The notes below the pieces were generated by a model that was given only the letters and a program-made list of their open reading frames with translations, ran no database searches and was not told the origin of the DNA. The translations under genes were made by a program, and so were the position numbers. A stretch of 41,480 nt of DNA from Roseovarius sp. TE539 (GTDB lineage Bacteria; Pseudomonadota; Alphaproteobacteria; Rhodobacterales; Rhodobacteraceae). The stretch lies in contig NZ_QNGB01000030.1 in the NCBI RefSeq assembly GCF_003298505.1, forward strand, positions 1-41,480, given 5' to 3'. Shown here piece by piece: positions 7,953 through 16,602 of the stretch; positions within the stretch are counted from its first letter, which is position 1; each line of letters opens with the position of its first letter.

Positions 7953-8773
7953 TTCGCCACCGCCTCCCGAATCCGGTCGCCCAGCATGTTGATGCTGCCC
8001 GCCGTGACAACGATCATCGCCGCCGGCAGAAGAAGCGCGGTGGGGTTGGTGAAAAGGATGTTCCGGTTCTCGAAAAGCATTCGCCCCCAGTCCGCCGTTC
8101 CGGGCTCCACCCCAAGCCCAAGGAACGACAGCCCCGCGAGGTTGACCAGCGCGAACGCGAAGTCGAGCACGGCGTAGGAGAGGATAATCGGCATCACATT
8201 GGGCAGGATGTGCACGAACAGGATCCTGTGGCGCGGAATGTTCTGAATGCGCGCGGCCTCGATATATGGCTGACTGCGCTGCACCAGCACGGCACTGCGC
8301 ACAATTCTCGTGTCAGGGGCCACAAAGAGTACTACGAGCACAGATACCGCAGTCCAATAACCGCCTCCTGTCACACCTACCACCACGATAGCTATGAGAG
8401 GTCCCGGCAAGGCGAGGATGATATCCACCCCGCGCATGATCACGCTGTCGATCCAGCCGCCGAAATAACCCGCAAGCAGGCCAAGCACTGTAGCGACGGT
8501 GAAGGCGCCGGCAGCGACGACCGTTGGCCCGATGAGCGCGGTTCGCGCGCCGACCACTGTCCGCGCCAACACGTCGCGCCCGAGCTTGTCGGTACCTGCC
8601 CAGAACTCCGCCGAGGGCGGCGTGTCTCCCACCAAAAGCCGCTGCACGTCCGGCGAGCCGGGCGCCACGGCGGCGCCACCAATGGTGCAGACGAGCACCA
8701 CCAGAACACAGGCGGCGGCGACCCATAGAGCCGGCGACATCGCGCCTAGACTACGCTTGATCATACCTTGCAT
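7949..8773 (-). CDS. Peptide-type ABC transporter permease, DppC-like
   Basis: A 274-residue inner-membrane permease of the DppC/OppC family. One N-terminal hydrophobic helix (about 15-35) is followed by a periplasmic loop containing the typical FWAGTDKLGRDVLAR motif, then five further membrane segments. The cytoplasmic EAA loop that docks on the ATPase is visible (EAARIQNIP, then PNVMPII). It pairs with the DppB-like permease encoded 13 bp upstream in the operon. Substrate is probably a di- or oligopeptide, judging from the co-transcribed peptidase. Nickel or glycoside-type substrates are also handled by this family. Confidence 0.93.
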   Translation of the reverse strand: MQGMIKRSLGAMSPALWVAAACVLVVLVCTIGGAAVAPGSPDVQRLLVGDTPPSAEFWAGTDKLGRDVLARTVVGARTALIGPTVVAAGAFTVATVLGLLAGYFGGWIDSVIMRGVDIILALPGPLIAIVVVGVTGGGYWTAVSVLVVLFVAPDTRIVRSAVLVQRSQPYIEAARIQNIPRHRILFVHILPNVMPIILSYAVLDFAFALVNLAGLSFLGLGVEPGTADWGRMLFENRNILFTNPTALLLPAAMIVVTAGSINMLGDRIREAVAK

Positions 8774-8786
8774 CGCTCGCTCTCGT

Positions 8787-9755
8787 TCATCGTGCGGCCT
8801 TTCCGAACTGGATGCGTGGGTCGATCAGGACATAAAGAATGTCCGTCAGCACGTTCACTACAATCACGAAAAGCGAAAAGAAGAGCGTCGCTCCTTGGAT
8901 GACCGGAATGTCACGCTGGCGCACCGCGTCGACGAGAAGGCTGCCGAGTCCGGGCAGCGCAAAGGTGATCTCGACGTAGATCGCGCCGGCCATCGTCGCT
9001 ACCACGATCACGCTCGCCGCCGTCACCACAGGCACCAACGCGTTGCGCAGCAGGTACGAGAGCACGATCCGCCGCTCCGGCACGCCTCGCGCCCGGGCGA
9101 AAGCGACGTAGTCCTTCTCCATCTCCTCAATCACCGCCGCGCGGGTGATCTTGACGACGATCGCCATCACCGCCAGCGCCAGCGCCAGCGCGGGCAGCGT
9201 GAGGTGCCAGACCTGGATCAGGAAGCCACCATCGCGTCCAGTCCCGAAGACCGGGAAAAGCCCCGCGACGAAGCCAAGGTAATAGAGCAGGAACAATCCG
9301 CTCACGAAGGCCGGCGTGCTGACCCCGAAAACGGACAGTGTAACCACGCTCCGGTCCATCCGCGAGCCCCGGCGCAGCGCGGCAGCCAGCCCCAGCGGCA
9401 CGCCAGCGCCCAGGACGATCACAGTGGCATAGAAAGTCAGCCACAGGCTTAGCGGGGCGCGGTCCAGAACCGCCGTCGCCACCGGCTGGCGCGTCTGGAT
9501 GGAAGTGCCGAAATCACCGGTGACGGCGTCGCCAAGCCAAAGGACATATTGCATGACCATCGGCTCATCGAGATGGTACTTGGCGCGCAACGCGTCCATT
9601 GCCTCCTGCGATATCGCTCGCCCGCCGGAGAGTGCACTTGCTGCGTCGCCAGGGGCCAGATGCACCAGCACGAAGACAAGAATGGAGATCACCAGCAGTA
9701 GCGGAATCGTGGCGAAGAGGCGCAGAGCCAAGTATCTGGTCAGCGAGTGGTTCAA
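8787..9755 (-). CDS. Peptide-type ABC transporter permease, DppB-like
   Basis: A 322-residue permease of the DppB/OppB family with an N-terminal membrane helix (RLFATIPLLLVISILVF), the conserved LAPGDAASA loop, and the EAA loop (ARARGVP, then LLRNALVPV). I chose TTG at 9755 as the start because the encoded LNHSLTRYLALRLF matches the family N-terminus, a GGAG lies about 9 nt upstream, and the codon overlaps the stop of the upstream peptidase. The open frame extends much further upstream but there it only shadows the peptidase gene. Forms the channel with the DppC-like permease. Confidence 0.9.
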   Translation of the reverse strand: MNHSLTRYLALRLFATIPLLLVISILVFVLVHLAPGDAASALSGGRAISQEAMDALRAKYHLDEPMVMQYVLWLGDAVTGDFGTSIQTRQPVATAVLDRAPLSLWLTFYATVIVLGAGVPLGLAAALRRGSRMDRSVVTLSVFGVSTPAFVSGLFLLYYLGFVAGLFPVFGTGRDGGFLIQVWHLTLPALALALAVMAIVVKITRAAVIEEMEKDYVAFARARGVPERRIVLSYLLRNALVPVVTAASVIVVATMAGAIYVEITFALPGLGSLLVDAVRQRDIPVIQGATLFFSLFVIVVNVLTDILYVLIDPRIQFGKAAR

Positions 9756-11620
9756 GCGGTTTGCTCCAGATGCTCGGCAAACCAGTCCAATGCCTCTTCG
9801 GTCAGACGTGCGCGATGTTCGTCTTCCTCGATCATATGCCCCTCTCGCGGGAAAACCACCCGCCGTGTCCGCGTTCCCTGACGACGCAGCGCCGCATACA
9901 TCATCTCGGCCTGTGTCACTGGCGTACAGCGGTCCCGTTCGCCGTGGAGGAAAAGTGTGGGCTTTGCGGCCGGCTCGATGTTGTAGATCGGGGAGCGAGC
10001 GATGAGCAATTCGCGTACCGCCGGCTCGCTCATAGGACCATCTGCCACCCATTCAGAAAAAGCATGGTTGCAATCATAATTGCAGGCGAGCAGGTCACTG
10101 ATCCCCGACACCACCACAGCCGCTGCAAACCGGTCGCTGGTCGCCGCGGCCCACGCGGAGAGGTAGCCGCCATAACTCGATCCGGTGATTCCGATACGCG
10201 CCGGGTCAGCCAGCCCCATCGCGACAACATGGTCTACACCGGCGACTATGTCCCCCCACTCCGATCCGGCTGGATCACCGATCACGGCCCGGGTGAAGGC
10301 CCGACCTCGCCCCACGCTGCCCCGGTAGTTGGGTAGCAGCACACGGTACCCCGCCTCGACATACTGAAGTGCCCCACCCGGATCGAATTTGCAGCGTGCC
10401 GACGCTGTGGGTCCGCCATGGACGACGACGATGAGGGGCCCCGGCATAGTACCGCCGGGATCGAGCAGCAACCCACAGATCTCCGTGCCATCCCGGGCAA
10501 GCCATTCCAGCTCTGTTGTTTCATGTGGCGGCAGACGCGCGGACGCTCCGTCGTTGAAATTGCTTATCGTGCGCCACTCGGTGCCGTTGCGAAGGGCGAT
10601 TTCTGGCGGGTTCCCGGTGCTTTCGCGGATCGTCATATCGTAATCCGCCCCCTGTTCCACTCGCGCTGCGAACCGCCCCGGTCCCAGCTGTGCCGCTTCT
10701 GCATATTCGGACAGGATTCTGCCCTCTGTCGACACCCTGCCGTATCGACACCCCACGCCGATCCAGCCGGAAAAGCCTATCACTGTGTTGGAAAGCCAGG
10801 TGGCATGTGTCAAGTCGTCGAGCTGCAAGGCCGCGAGAGGGCAAATTTCACCTGTTTCGAGATTGATCAGCCGAAGACAGCCCGCCACCAGTTTCCTGTC
10901 GCTCGCCGGGCCTTCGATGATCAATGCCCTGTCTCCAGAAGGAGCGATGGAGATACATTGAATCTGCTCGTCCGGATTATGGAGCGTCTCACAGCCGTCC
11001 GGACCGATCCGCACCAGTCGGGACGCATGCCAGCCGCGCTCCGTCGGATCATCGGAAACAATGGCGATTACAGTGCCGTCGGGTCCAACGTCGAACTCCC
11101 AAATGGTGGGACCACCTGTCGGCACCTCCACCGCCTCCCGGCTTTCGACGTCGAGTCGCAGCAGACGGCGAACCGGATCGCCATCGGTCACCTGCGGATC
11201 GCCAGGCGTGTGCCAAGCAAGCGGCAGCGCACCCTCGCAACTGGCCGTATCCAGGCCTTCTTCCGCCATCAGCAGGTACAACTCCGTGCTATCGCGCGAC
11301 CAAGTCAATGTCTCGACCGTCCCGCGCGGCGTGCAGAGTGGACCGTCGATCTCGCCACCTTTGATCATAAATGGCCGGAAACACCCGGGCTGACCGCGGT
11401 CAGAGAGGAAGGCGATCCGGTCATCGCTCAGTGACGGCGCCGGACTTTTGTCGCAACCGGGCCCTTCGGTAAGGCGTTGGGGTGTGTCTCCCGGCACAAC
11501 GCGCCAAATACGGCTCCGCAAACTTTCGCCTGCTACCCGCCTTGCGGACGGCAGCGAAAAGACTGCCCTGCCTTGCCGGTCCAAGCATAATTCGCCCGGC
11601 GGCATCAGTGAAATCGACAT
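9752..11620 (-). CDS. S9-family (prolyl oligopeptidase-like) serine peptidase
   Basis: A 622-residue peptidase with a beta-propeller-like N-terminal part (about 1-360, including TETWSRDS-type blades such as LTWSRDSTELYLL) and a C-terminal alpha/beta hydrolase. The catalytic triad can be assigned: Ser482 in GSSYGGY, Asp563 in HGERDR and His595 in REGHM. The oxyanion HGGP motif is present near residue 405. No signal peptide, so it acts in the cytoplasm, presumably on peptides delivered by the transporter encoded around it. ATG 11620 has GGAG 10 nt upstream. Placement between the binding-protein and permease genes argues for one uptake-and-cleavage pathway. Confidence 0.9.
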   Translation of the reverse strand: MSISLMPPGELCLDRQGRAVFSLPSARRVAGESLRSRIWRVVPGDTPQRLTEGPGCDKSPAPSLSDDRIAFLSDRGQPGCFRPFMIKGGEIDGPLCTPRGTVETLTWSRDSTELYLLMAEEGLDTASCEGALPLAWHTPGDPQVTDGDPVRRLLRLDVESREAVEVPTGGPTIWEFDVGPDGTVIAIVSDDPTERGWHASRLVRIGPDGCETLHNPDEQIQCISIAPSGDRALIIEGPASDRKLVAGCLRLINLETGEICPLAALQLDDLTHATWLSNTVIGFSGWIGVGCRYGRVSTEGRILSEYAEAAQLGPGRFAARVEQGADYDMTIRESTGNPPEIALRNGTEWRTISNFNDGASARLPPHETTELEWLARDGTEICGLLLDPGGTMPGPLIVVVHGGPTASARCKFDPGGALQYVEAGYRVLLPNYRGSVGRGRAFTRAVIGDPAGSEWGDIVAGVDHVVAMGLADPARIGITGSSYGGYLSAWAAATSDRFAAAVVVSGISDLLACNYDCNHAFSEWVADGPMSEPAVRELLIARSPIYNIEPAAKPTLFLHGERDRCTPVTQAEMMYAALRRQGTRTRRVVFPREGHMIEEDEHRARLTEEALDWFAEHLEQTA

Positions 11621-11684
11621 GCGTCATGAACTCCATTTCGCACGGCCCGACACCGGCAAAGCTACCGCGCCGGGCCTGCTTGGC

Positions 11685-13274
11685 TTATCTGCGCTCAAAC
11701 CCGCGCACGGCCCACGGCGTGTTGTACCAGAACGCAGTGAACCCCTCGAGCTCGAGATCAGAGTCAATCGCCATGGCCGACGCTGGCCAGAAGATTGGCA
11801 CCGCAGGAAGGTCCGCATTGACCTTCTCAGTTACCTTCATCAGCGCCTCGGCGCGAGCTTCTGGCTCTGTTTCCCGCAGCGCGGTGGAGAGATAGCCATC
11901 CACTTCTTCGCTCCGATAATTCGAGGTATTGGAGCCGTTCACCACGGCGTTCTCGCTCGCAAAGAACAGGAACGGATAGTTAGCCGGGTCCGCGTAGTCA
12001 GGAAAGTAGCGGCGCATCTGGATGCCGAGATCCTCATGCGACATGAACGCGTCAAGCCATTGGGTGTGGTCGAGTTCCTGCACGTTCAGCTCGATTCCCA
12101 GTGGTTTCACGTTTTGCGCCAGTGTCAACATGATCGACGACATGTAAGGATCCGCCGACGAGACAGGCACCGACATCTCGAAGCCGTCAACACCTGCCTT
12201 CTCCCAAGCTTCTGCCGCTTTTTCCAAACTGAACTCGTACTGGTTGAGCGTGGCATAGAAGTCACGCACCTCACCGGCGGGCTTCACCCCCGCCCACATC
12301 TCTGGCGGGTTGATCGCCAGGGCCTTGTCGCCATTGCCGGACAGCAGCGCTTTTACAAGACCCTCACGGTCCAGCGAATGGGCGATGGCGCGGCGCACGT
12401 TGATGTTGTCGAGCGGCGGTGTCTCGTAATCGAATGTCAGGAAGTAAACTCCCAGTGAAGGTGTGGTCTCAACACTAACCCCGTCGAGTCCGCTCCATTG
12501 GTCAGCCTCGGAGATCGGGATCCCGAACGTGCCGTCGATATCGCCGTTTCGCATGGCGAGCAGGCGGGTCTGGCCATCGGGAATGGCAAGCACTTCAATT
12601 TTCTCGAAATTGGGTTCCGGACCCCAGTATTCGTCGTTCTTTTCCAGCAAAATGCGCTCTCCGGGGACAAAATCAATCAGCGCGTAGGGGCCGGTTCCAA
12701 GCGGCAGCTCGTCCGGTGTCCCGTAGGTGTCGGGATTGTTCTCCAGCTGCTCTCGCTTCATTATGAATCCCGACATGTGCGCGGGCGTGTAGACGAACTG
12801 TGCGTCGGGGCGCGTCAGCTTGACCGTCACCTCTCCCTCGGCGGTCGCACTGATGGAGTCCACAGCGGAATAAAAGGCCGCCATCTGCGAGCCGTTTGTC
12901 GGGTCGAGATGCCAGTTCATCGAAAAAGCGACGTCCTCTGCCGTCACCGGACTACCGTCATGGAAACTCACACCGTCGCGAATGTTGTAAACGTAGGTGG
13001 TCTCGTCGACCTGCTTCCATTCATCCGCCACACCATCCTTCAGCGCAAGATCGTTGGAAAAGGCCGCAAGCCCCTCTTGTACGAGCGACATGACACCGCC
13101 GGTGTTCACGCTCCAGGCATGGGGCACTAGAAGCGTATCGGGCAGACCCGGTAGCGCCCATGTGATTGTGTCGTCCTCCTGAGCGACCGCGGAAAGTGGC
13201 ACGAAGGTAGAGGTGACAGCCAACGCGGCCGCGGCTGCACTACCCCGGAGGATGTTGTTAGTTCGATATTTCAT
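11685..13274 (-). CDS. ABC transporter periplasmic substrate-binding protein (family 5, peptide type)
   Basis: A 529-residue solute-binding protein of family 5 (DppA/OppA group). A signal peptide covers about residues 1-31, with cleavage likely after AVA. Family features include the segments YVYNIRDGVSFHDGSPVTAEDV, read in part as DGVSFHDGSPVTAEDV, and LPLGTGPYAL, and NINVRRAIAHSLDRE. ATG 13274 is preceded by AAGGAG at good spacing; an upstream in-frame extension lacks a signal sequence at its start and is rejected. It is the first gene of the operon, followed by the peptidase after 64 bp. The divergent LacI gene and the palindrome at 13335-13352 lie just upstream. Confidence 0.94.
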   Translation of the reverse strand: MKYRTNNILRGSAAAAALAVTSTFVPLSAVAQEDDTITWALPGLPDTLLVPHAWSVNTGGVMSLVQEGLAAFSNDLALKDGVADEWKQVDETTYVYNIRDGVSFHDGSPVTAEDVAFSMNWHLDPTNGSQMAAFYSAVDSISATAEGEVTVKLTRPDAQFVYTPAHMSGFIMKREQLENNPDTYGTPDELPLGTGPYALIDFVPGERILLEKNDEYWGPEPNFEKIEVLAIPDGQTRLLAMRNGDIDGTFGIPISEADQWSGLDGVSVETTPSLGVYFLTFDYETPPLDNINVRRAIAHSLDREGLVKALLSGNGDKALAINPPEMWAGVKPAGEVRDFYATLNQYEFSLEKAAEAWEKAGVDGFEMSVPVSSADPYMSSIMLTLAQNVKPLGIELNVQELDHTQWLDAFMSHEDLGIQMRRYFPDYADPANYPFLFFASENAVVNGSNTSNYRSEEVDGYLSTALRETEPEARAEALMKVTEKVNADLPAVPIFWPASAMAIDSDLELEGFTAFWYNTPWAVRGFERR

Positions 13275-13334
13275 TGGTGTTTCTCCTTGCTGGACATCGC
13301 CACTTCTATGATGGCTATTTGGTACGAATCTTCT

Positions 13335-13352
13335 TATGGAAGCGCTTCCATA
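13335..13352. promoter_or_regulatory. Perfect 18-bp palindrome, probable LacI-family operator
   Basis: TATGGAAGCGCTTCCATA is a perfect palindrome with the central CG that LacI-family regulators intercalate. The inner TGGAAGCGCTTCCA fits the general LacI/CcpA-type operator pattern. It sits between the divergent transporter operon (start 13274) and the LacI-type gene (start 13451), so one bound dimer could repress both. Confidence 0.75.
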
Positions 13353-13450
13353 GGAACATAATCGGGCTTGCAATGCAAATCCGCAGCGGTCACTTTAGCG
13401 ATGACCGGCCCTGTCGTGCGCATCGGGGCCTGAAGGAAGGTGGTGCGCAA

Positions 13451-14470
13451 GTGAGCGGTCCTACGAAAACGAACCTGCTGGACGTGGCCCGCAAGGCCGG
13501 CGTTTCTCAAACCACCGTGTCGCGCTACTTCAACGAGCCGGGAAAAATCCGTGAGGAAACCCGGAAACGCATCTCTCAGGCCATCGCCGAACTCGATTTC
13601 GTCCCCAGCATGACCGCGCGAACACTGGCGATGTCGCGCTCGCACACAATCGGCGCCATCGTGCCTACCTTTGACCACGCGCTCTTCGCCCGTGAGTTGA
13701 ACGATATGGCCGACCAGCTCTCCAAGGCTGGCTACGCTCTCCTCATTGCCTCCGACCAGTACGAGCCGGGCCAAGAAACCGATCTCGTGCGCACCATGAT
13801 CGGGCGTAATGTCGATGGGCTGCTGCTCGTCGGGCTAGAGCGCGAACCTGGCATATACGACTTGCTCGACCGCCGCGGCGTACCTTACGTCACGACTTGG
13901 ACGATCGACCGTGAGGTGTCCCGCCCCCAGGTCGGTGCGGACAAGTTCGCCGCCGCGCACGAGATCGCTGATCACCTGCTTGACCTTGGCCACCAGCGCT
14001 TTGCGGTGATCGAATTTCCTGTTGCCAACAATGACCGAGCGCGAACTCGGCTGCGCGGCTTCAGGACCGCAATCGAGGAGCGCGGGCTGTCCCTGCCGAA
14101 CGAGGTCGTGTTCGAAGAACCACCTACCTACGAAGCCGGCGGTCGGATCCTAAGGTCAATATTGCAAAGCGATGCTCCTCCCACGGCGCTCCTGTGCGGC
14201 ACAGACGTGTTCGCGATTGGTGCGCTGCTCGAGGCCAAACGACTTGGGTTGAACCTTCCCGCCGAAATTTCCATCTCCGGCTTTGATAACCTTCCAATCG
14301 CATCTCTGCTGGATCCACCGCTCACAACGATCGATCTTGCCGTGCGTGAAACCGGCCAGCTTGCGGCACGCTATCTGCTCAGGAAGATCGAAGGGGTTGA
14401 TCCTCCCAGTATTTCAGTACCAAGGCACGAATTGATCTTGGGTGGTAGCACGGGCCGCCCAGGACGTTAG
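13451..14470 (+). CDS. LacI-family transcriptional regulator
   Basis: A 339-residue regulator with an N-terminal helix-turn-helix (NLLDVARKAGVSQTTVSRYF, about residues 8-27), hinge helix (ARTLAMSRS region) and a periplasmic-binding-protein-like ligand domain with the usual GFDNLPIASLLDPPLTTI end. GTG 13451 is chosen because it places the HTH near the N-terminus and has GGAAGG 10 nt upstream; the frame is open further upstream without family similarity. It is divergent from the transporter operon and most likely represses it in the absence of a ligand, possibly an imported compound. LacI regulators more often sense sugars, so the peptide substrate assignment is not certain. Confidence 0.9.
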   Translation: MSGPTKTNLLDVARKAGVSQTTVSRYFNEPGKIREETRKRISQAIAELDFVPSMTARTLAMSRSHTIGAIVPTFDHALFARELNDMADQLSKAGYALLIASDQYEPGQETDLVRTMIGRNVDGLLLVGLEREPGIYDLLDRRGVPYVTTWTIDREVSRPQVGADKFAAAHEIADHLLDLGHQRFAVIEFPVANNDRARTRLRGFRTAIEERGLSLPNEVVFEEPPTYEAGGRILRSILQSDAPPTALLCGTDVFAIGALLEAKRLGLNLPAEISISGFDNLPIASLLDPPLTTIDLAVRETGQLAARYLLRKIEGVDPPSISVPRHELILGGSTGRPGR

Positions 14471-14796
14471 CTGTGAAACAATTTGATTGTGGCATAACGC
14501 GGTCTTGCACCAATGCCTGATACAGACGAAACCTAATGCGTTGCGGGGCCGCGCTACAATCCGCATGGTGGATGGTTATAATTTTGCAGAGAAGGTCCTG
14601 TCTTCACCCCGTCGAATGCTGCGCCTGCGAGGGTCATGGCTATGCCCATCAAAAAGGGGGCCGACACCGGTCGCTCGCCGCGTTACGTTTGAATCGTGCG
14701 CCGGTGATTACCGCACCACAACGCGGCTGGCTGCCATGACCGGGTGTACCCCCCCTCCTATGGTTCCTCCGTGGCCCTGATTGTATACGGGGGGGC
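14471..14796. other. Gap without a recognisable gene
   Basis: No supported gene was seen in these 326 bp. Two open frames on the plus strand (14487-14780, 14536-14739) lack a ribosome binding site and recognisable similarity. A C-run (14751-14756) and a G-run (14790-14796) flank TTGTATAC. The stretch may be scar DNA where the transporter cluster joins phage DNA. Confidence 0.3.
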
Positions 14797-15087
14797 TCAG
14801 CGCGCGATTTCGCTAGCGACTGGATTCCTCACCGGGGAATCCACCTGGAATCCACCCCGGCGGGCCAGCTCGGATTTCTGACTCGTTTTCAAGGGCTTGG
14901 CCGTGCGCCCCTTGGCCCAGGTGGATTCCTCGGAGGAATCCAGGGAAGCCACCTGCGCGGAATCCGCCCTGGCTGGAAGCCACCCGAGGAAGCCACCTTG
15001 GAATGCCCCTTGCAGGCCTGTCATCGCGCTTTTCACGGAAAGATGTTGATTCAGCTGCAAAAAATCCTTTGACATTTCTAGCCCCAT
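14797..15087 (-). CDS. Putative small protein encoded through a repeat-rich segment
   Basis: A 96-residue open frame starting at ATG 15087 with AGAGG 8 nt upstream; ATG 15075 is an alternative start. The first 30 residues (MSKDFLQLNQHLSVKSAMTG) look like an ordinary amphipathic protein start. The rest is built from the GGATTCC-type repeats. Because those repeats occur in more than one reading frame, the repeat is a DNA property and not a protein one. I recognise no family. It may be a real small gene into which repeats expanded, or not a gene. Confidence 0.35.
   Translation of the reverse strand: MGLEMSKDFLQLNQHLSVKSAMTGLQGAFQGGFLGWLPARADSAQVASLDSSEESTWAKGRTAKPLKTSQKSELARRGGFQVDSPVRNPVASEIAR
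14822..14994. repeat. Cluster of GGATTCC/GGAATCC/GGAAGCC repeats
   Basis: Copies of a short motif, on the minus strand (A)GGTGG(A/C)TTCC, lie at 14836-14842, 14847-14853, 14935-14941, 14944-14950, 14959-14965, 14975-14981 and 14988-14994. Opposite-orientation copies lie at 14822-14828 and 14923-14929. Two head-to-head pairs (14822-14842 and 14923-14941) make palindromes. The cluster lies upstream of the ParB-methyltransferase gene. Binding site array or simple local expansion are both possible. Confidence 0.6.
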
Positions 15088-15239
15088 TGACGTACCTCTT
15101 GATCATCGAAGAATAGCGCCCGGAGGATAGCCCCCGCGGGCGTTTTCCATTTCCCGACATCGCGGACGTTGATGCTGCTGCAGACCGACCCGGTCGTGCC
15201 TGTGCGTCTGTCCGCCTTTCGCCACAGCAGAGAACACTG

Positions 15240-16508
15240 ATGGACCTTGTCTTCGCGCCAAGCGAGATCGAGGCCTGGCCGATCGAGCGGCTGAGCCCCT
15301 ATGCCCGCAATGCCAAGATCCACGCCGACGACCAGGTGGCCAAGATCGCCGCCAGCATGGCGCAGTTCGGCTGGACCGTGCCCTGCATGGTGGCCGACGA
15401 TGGCGAACTGATCGCGGGGCATGGCCGGGTGCTGGCGGCCACCATGCTCGGGCTGACCGAGGTGCCGGTGATCCGTCTCAGCCATCTCGACGAGGCCGAG
15501 CGTCGCGCCTACCGGATCGCGGACAATAAACTCACCGAGCTCGGAGACTGGGACGAGGCCCTGCTGCGCGACGAGATCGCGGGGCTGCTGGCCGAGGATT
15601 TCGACCTGTCGCTGCTAGGGATCGGCGAGGCCGAGCTCGAGGCGCTCCTTCACGACCCCGAGGCGCAGGGCGATGGCCCGGTCGAAGGTGAGAACGATGT
15701 GCCCGAGGCGCCGGTCACGCCGGTGTCCGTGCCGGGGGACCTCTGGCAGCTGGGGGATCACCGGCTGATCTGCGGCGACAGCACGACAGCCGACGTGGTC
15801 GGGCGGTTGTTGGGCGATGTGAAGCCCCTGCTGATGGTGACCGATCCGCCCTATGGCGTGGCCTATGACCCGGCCTGGCGCAACCAGGCCGGCGTCGCCG
15901 GTGCGGCCAAGACCAAGCGCACCGGCAAGGTGCTCAATGACGACCGCGCCGACTGGCGCGAGGCCTGGGCGCTCTTTCCGGGCGACGTCGCCTATGTCTG
16001 GCATGGGGCGCTGCATGCCGCCGAGGTGACGGAGTCGCTGACCGCTTCGGGTTTCGCCATCCGCTCGCAGATCATCTGGGCCAAGGATCGGCTCGTGCTC
16101 AGCCGCGGCGATTATCACTGGCAGCACGAGCCCTGCTGGTATGCTGTCCGAACCAAGGCCAAGGGCCACTGGGCGGGCGACCGCAAGCAGACGACACTGT
16201 GGCAGATCACGAACAAGGATCAGGACGCCGAGACAGTGCACGGCACCCAGAAGCCCGTCGAATGCATGCGCCGCCCGATCCTGAACAACTCCAATACCGG
16301 CCAAGCGGTCTACGAGCCGTTCATGGGATCCGGCACAACGCTGATCGCGGCCGAGACCACCGGCCGGATCTGCTACGGGGTCGAGCTGAACCCGGCCTAT
16401 GTCGATGTCGCCATCGAGCGGTGGCAGGCCTTCATCGGCGCGGAGGCGGTGCTGGTGGAAACCGGCGAGAGCTTCGCCGCGCTGAAGTCCAAGAGGCACG
16501 CGGCATGA
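15240..16508 (+). CDS. ParB-like domain DNA methyltransferase (N6-adenine/N4-cytosine type)
   Basis: A 422-residue two-domain phage protein. Residues 10-130 form a ParB/Srx-like nuclease-fold domain with the ELIAGHGRVLAA signature (56-67). The C-terminal part is an amino-methyltransferase: DPPYG at 202-206 is the catalytic motif IV and FMGSGTT at 361-367 is the SAM-binding motif I, so motif IV precedes motif I as in the beta class. KPVECM just before fits the same fold. It probably methylates phage or host DNA, protecting it from restriction. Such genes sit near terminase genes in many alphaproteobacterial prophages. No cognate endonuclease is visible. Confidence 0.92.
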   Translation: MDLVFAPSEIEAWPIERLSPYARNAKIHADDQVAKIAASMAQFGWTVPCMVADDGELIAGHGRVLAATMLGLTEVPVIRLSHLDEAERRAYRIADNKLTELGDWDEALLRDEIAGLLAEDFDLSLLGIGEAELEALLHDPEAQGDGPVEGENDVPEAPVTPVSVPGDLWQLGDHRLICGDSTTADVVGRLLGDVKPLLMVTDPPYGVAYDPAWRNQAGVAGAAKTKRTGKVLNDDRADWREAWALFPGDVAYVWHGALHAAEVTESLTASGFAIRSQIIWAKDRLVLSRGDYHWQHEPCWYAVRTKAKGHWAGDRKQTTLWQITNKDQDAETVHGTQKPVECMRRPILNNSNTGQAVYEPFMGSGTTLIAAETTGRICYGVELNPAYVDVAIERWQAFIGAEAVLVETGESFAALKSKRHAA

Positions 16509-16602
16509 CCGTCGAGATGCTCCAAGCCAGATCGCGTTCTGGCCGCTGGAACAGCTCAAGCCCGATGCGCGCAATACCAATGCGGGACGAACTTGCACTT
16601 GA
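16505..16602 (+). pseudogene. Truncated second ParB-methyltransferase gene
   Basis: Overlaps the stop of the intact methyltransferase by ATGA. Its first codons (MTVEMLQA) are followed, one frame away, by QIAFWPLEQLKPDARNT, which closely resembles the N-terminus of the intact gene (EAWPIERLSPYARNAK). One base is missing near 16527, and the gene runs to a stop at 16600-16602 after AGRTCT. Only about 30 codons remain, so the second methyltransferase was lost by a frameshift and a deletion ending near 16600. Confidence 0.65.

Noticed and set aside
8787..10052. Longer DppB-like permease starting far upstream
   Set aside because: The first 100 codons only overlap the peptidase gene in another frame and have no permease similarity; TTG 9755 gives the family N-terminus and overlaps the upstream stop.
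14813..15160. Alternative minus-strand frame through the GGATTCC repeat cluster
   Set aside because: Has a worse start context than the frame beginning at 15087 and consists mainly of repeat translation.
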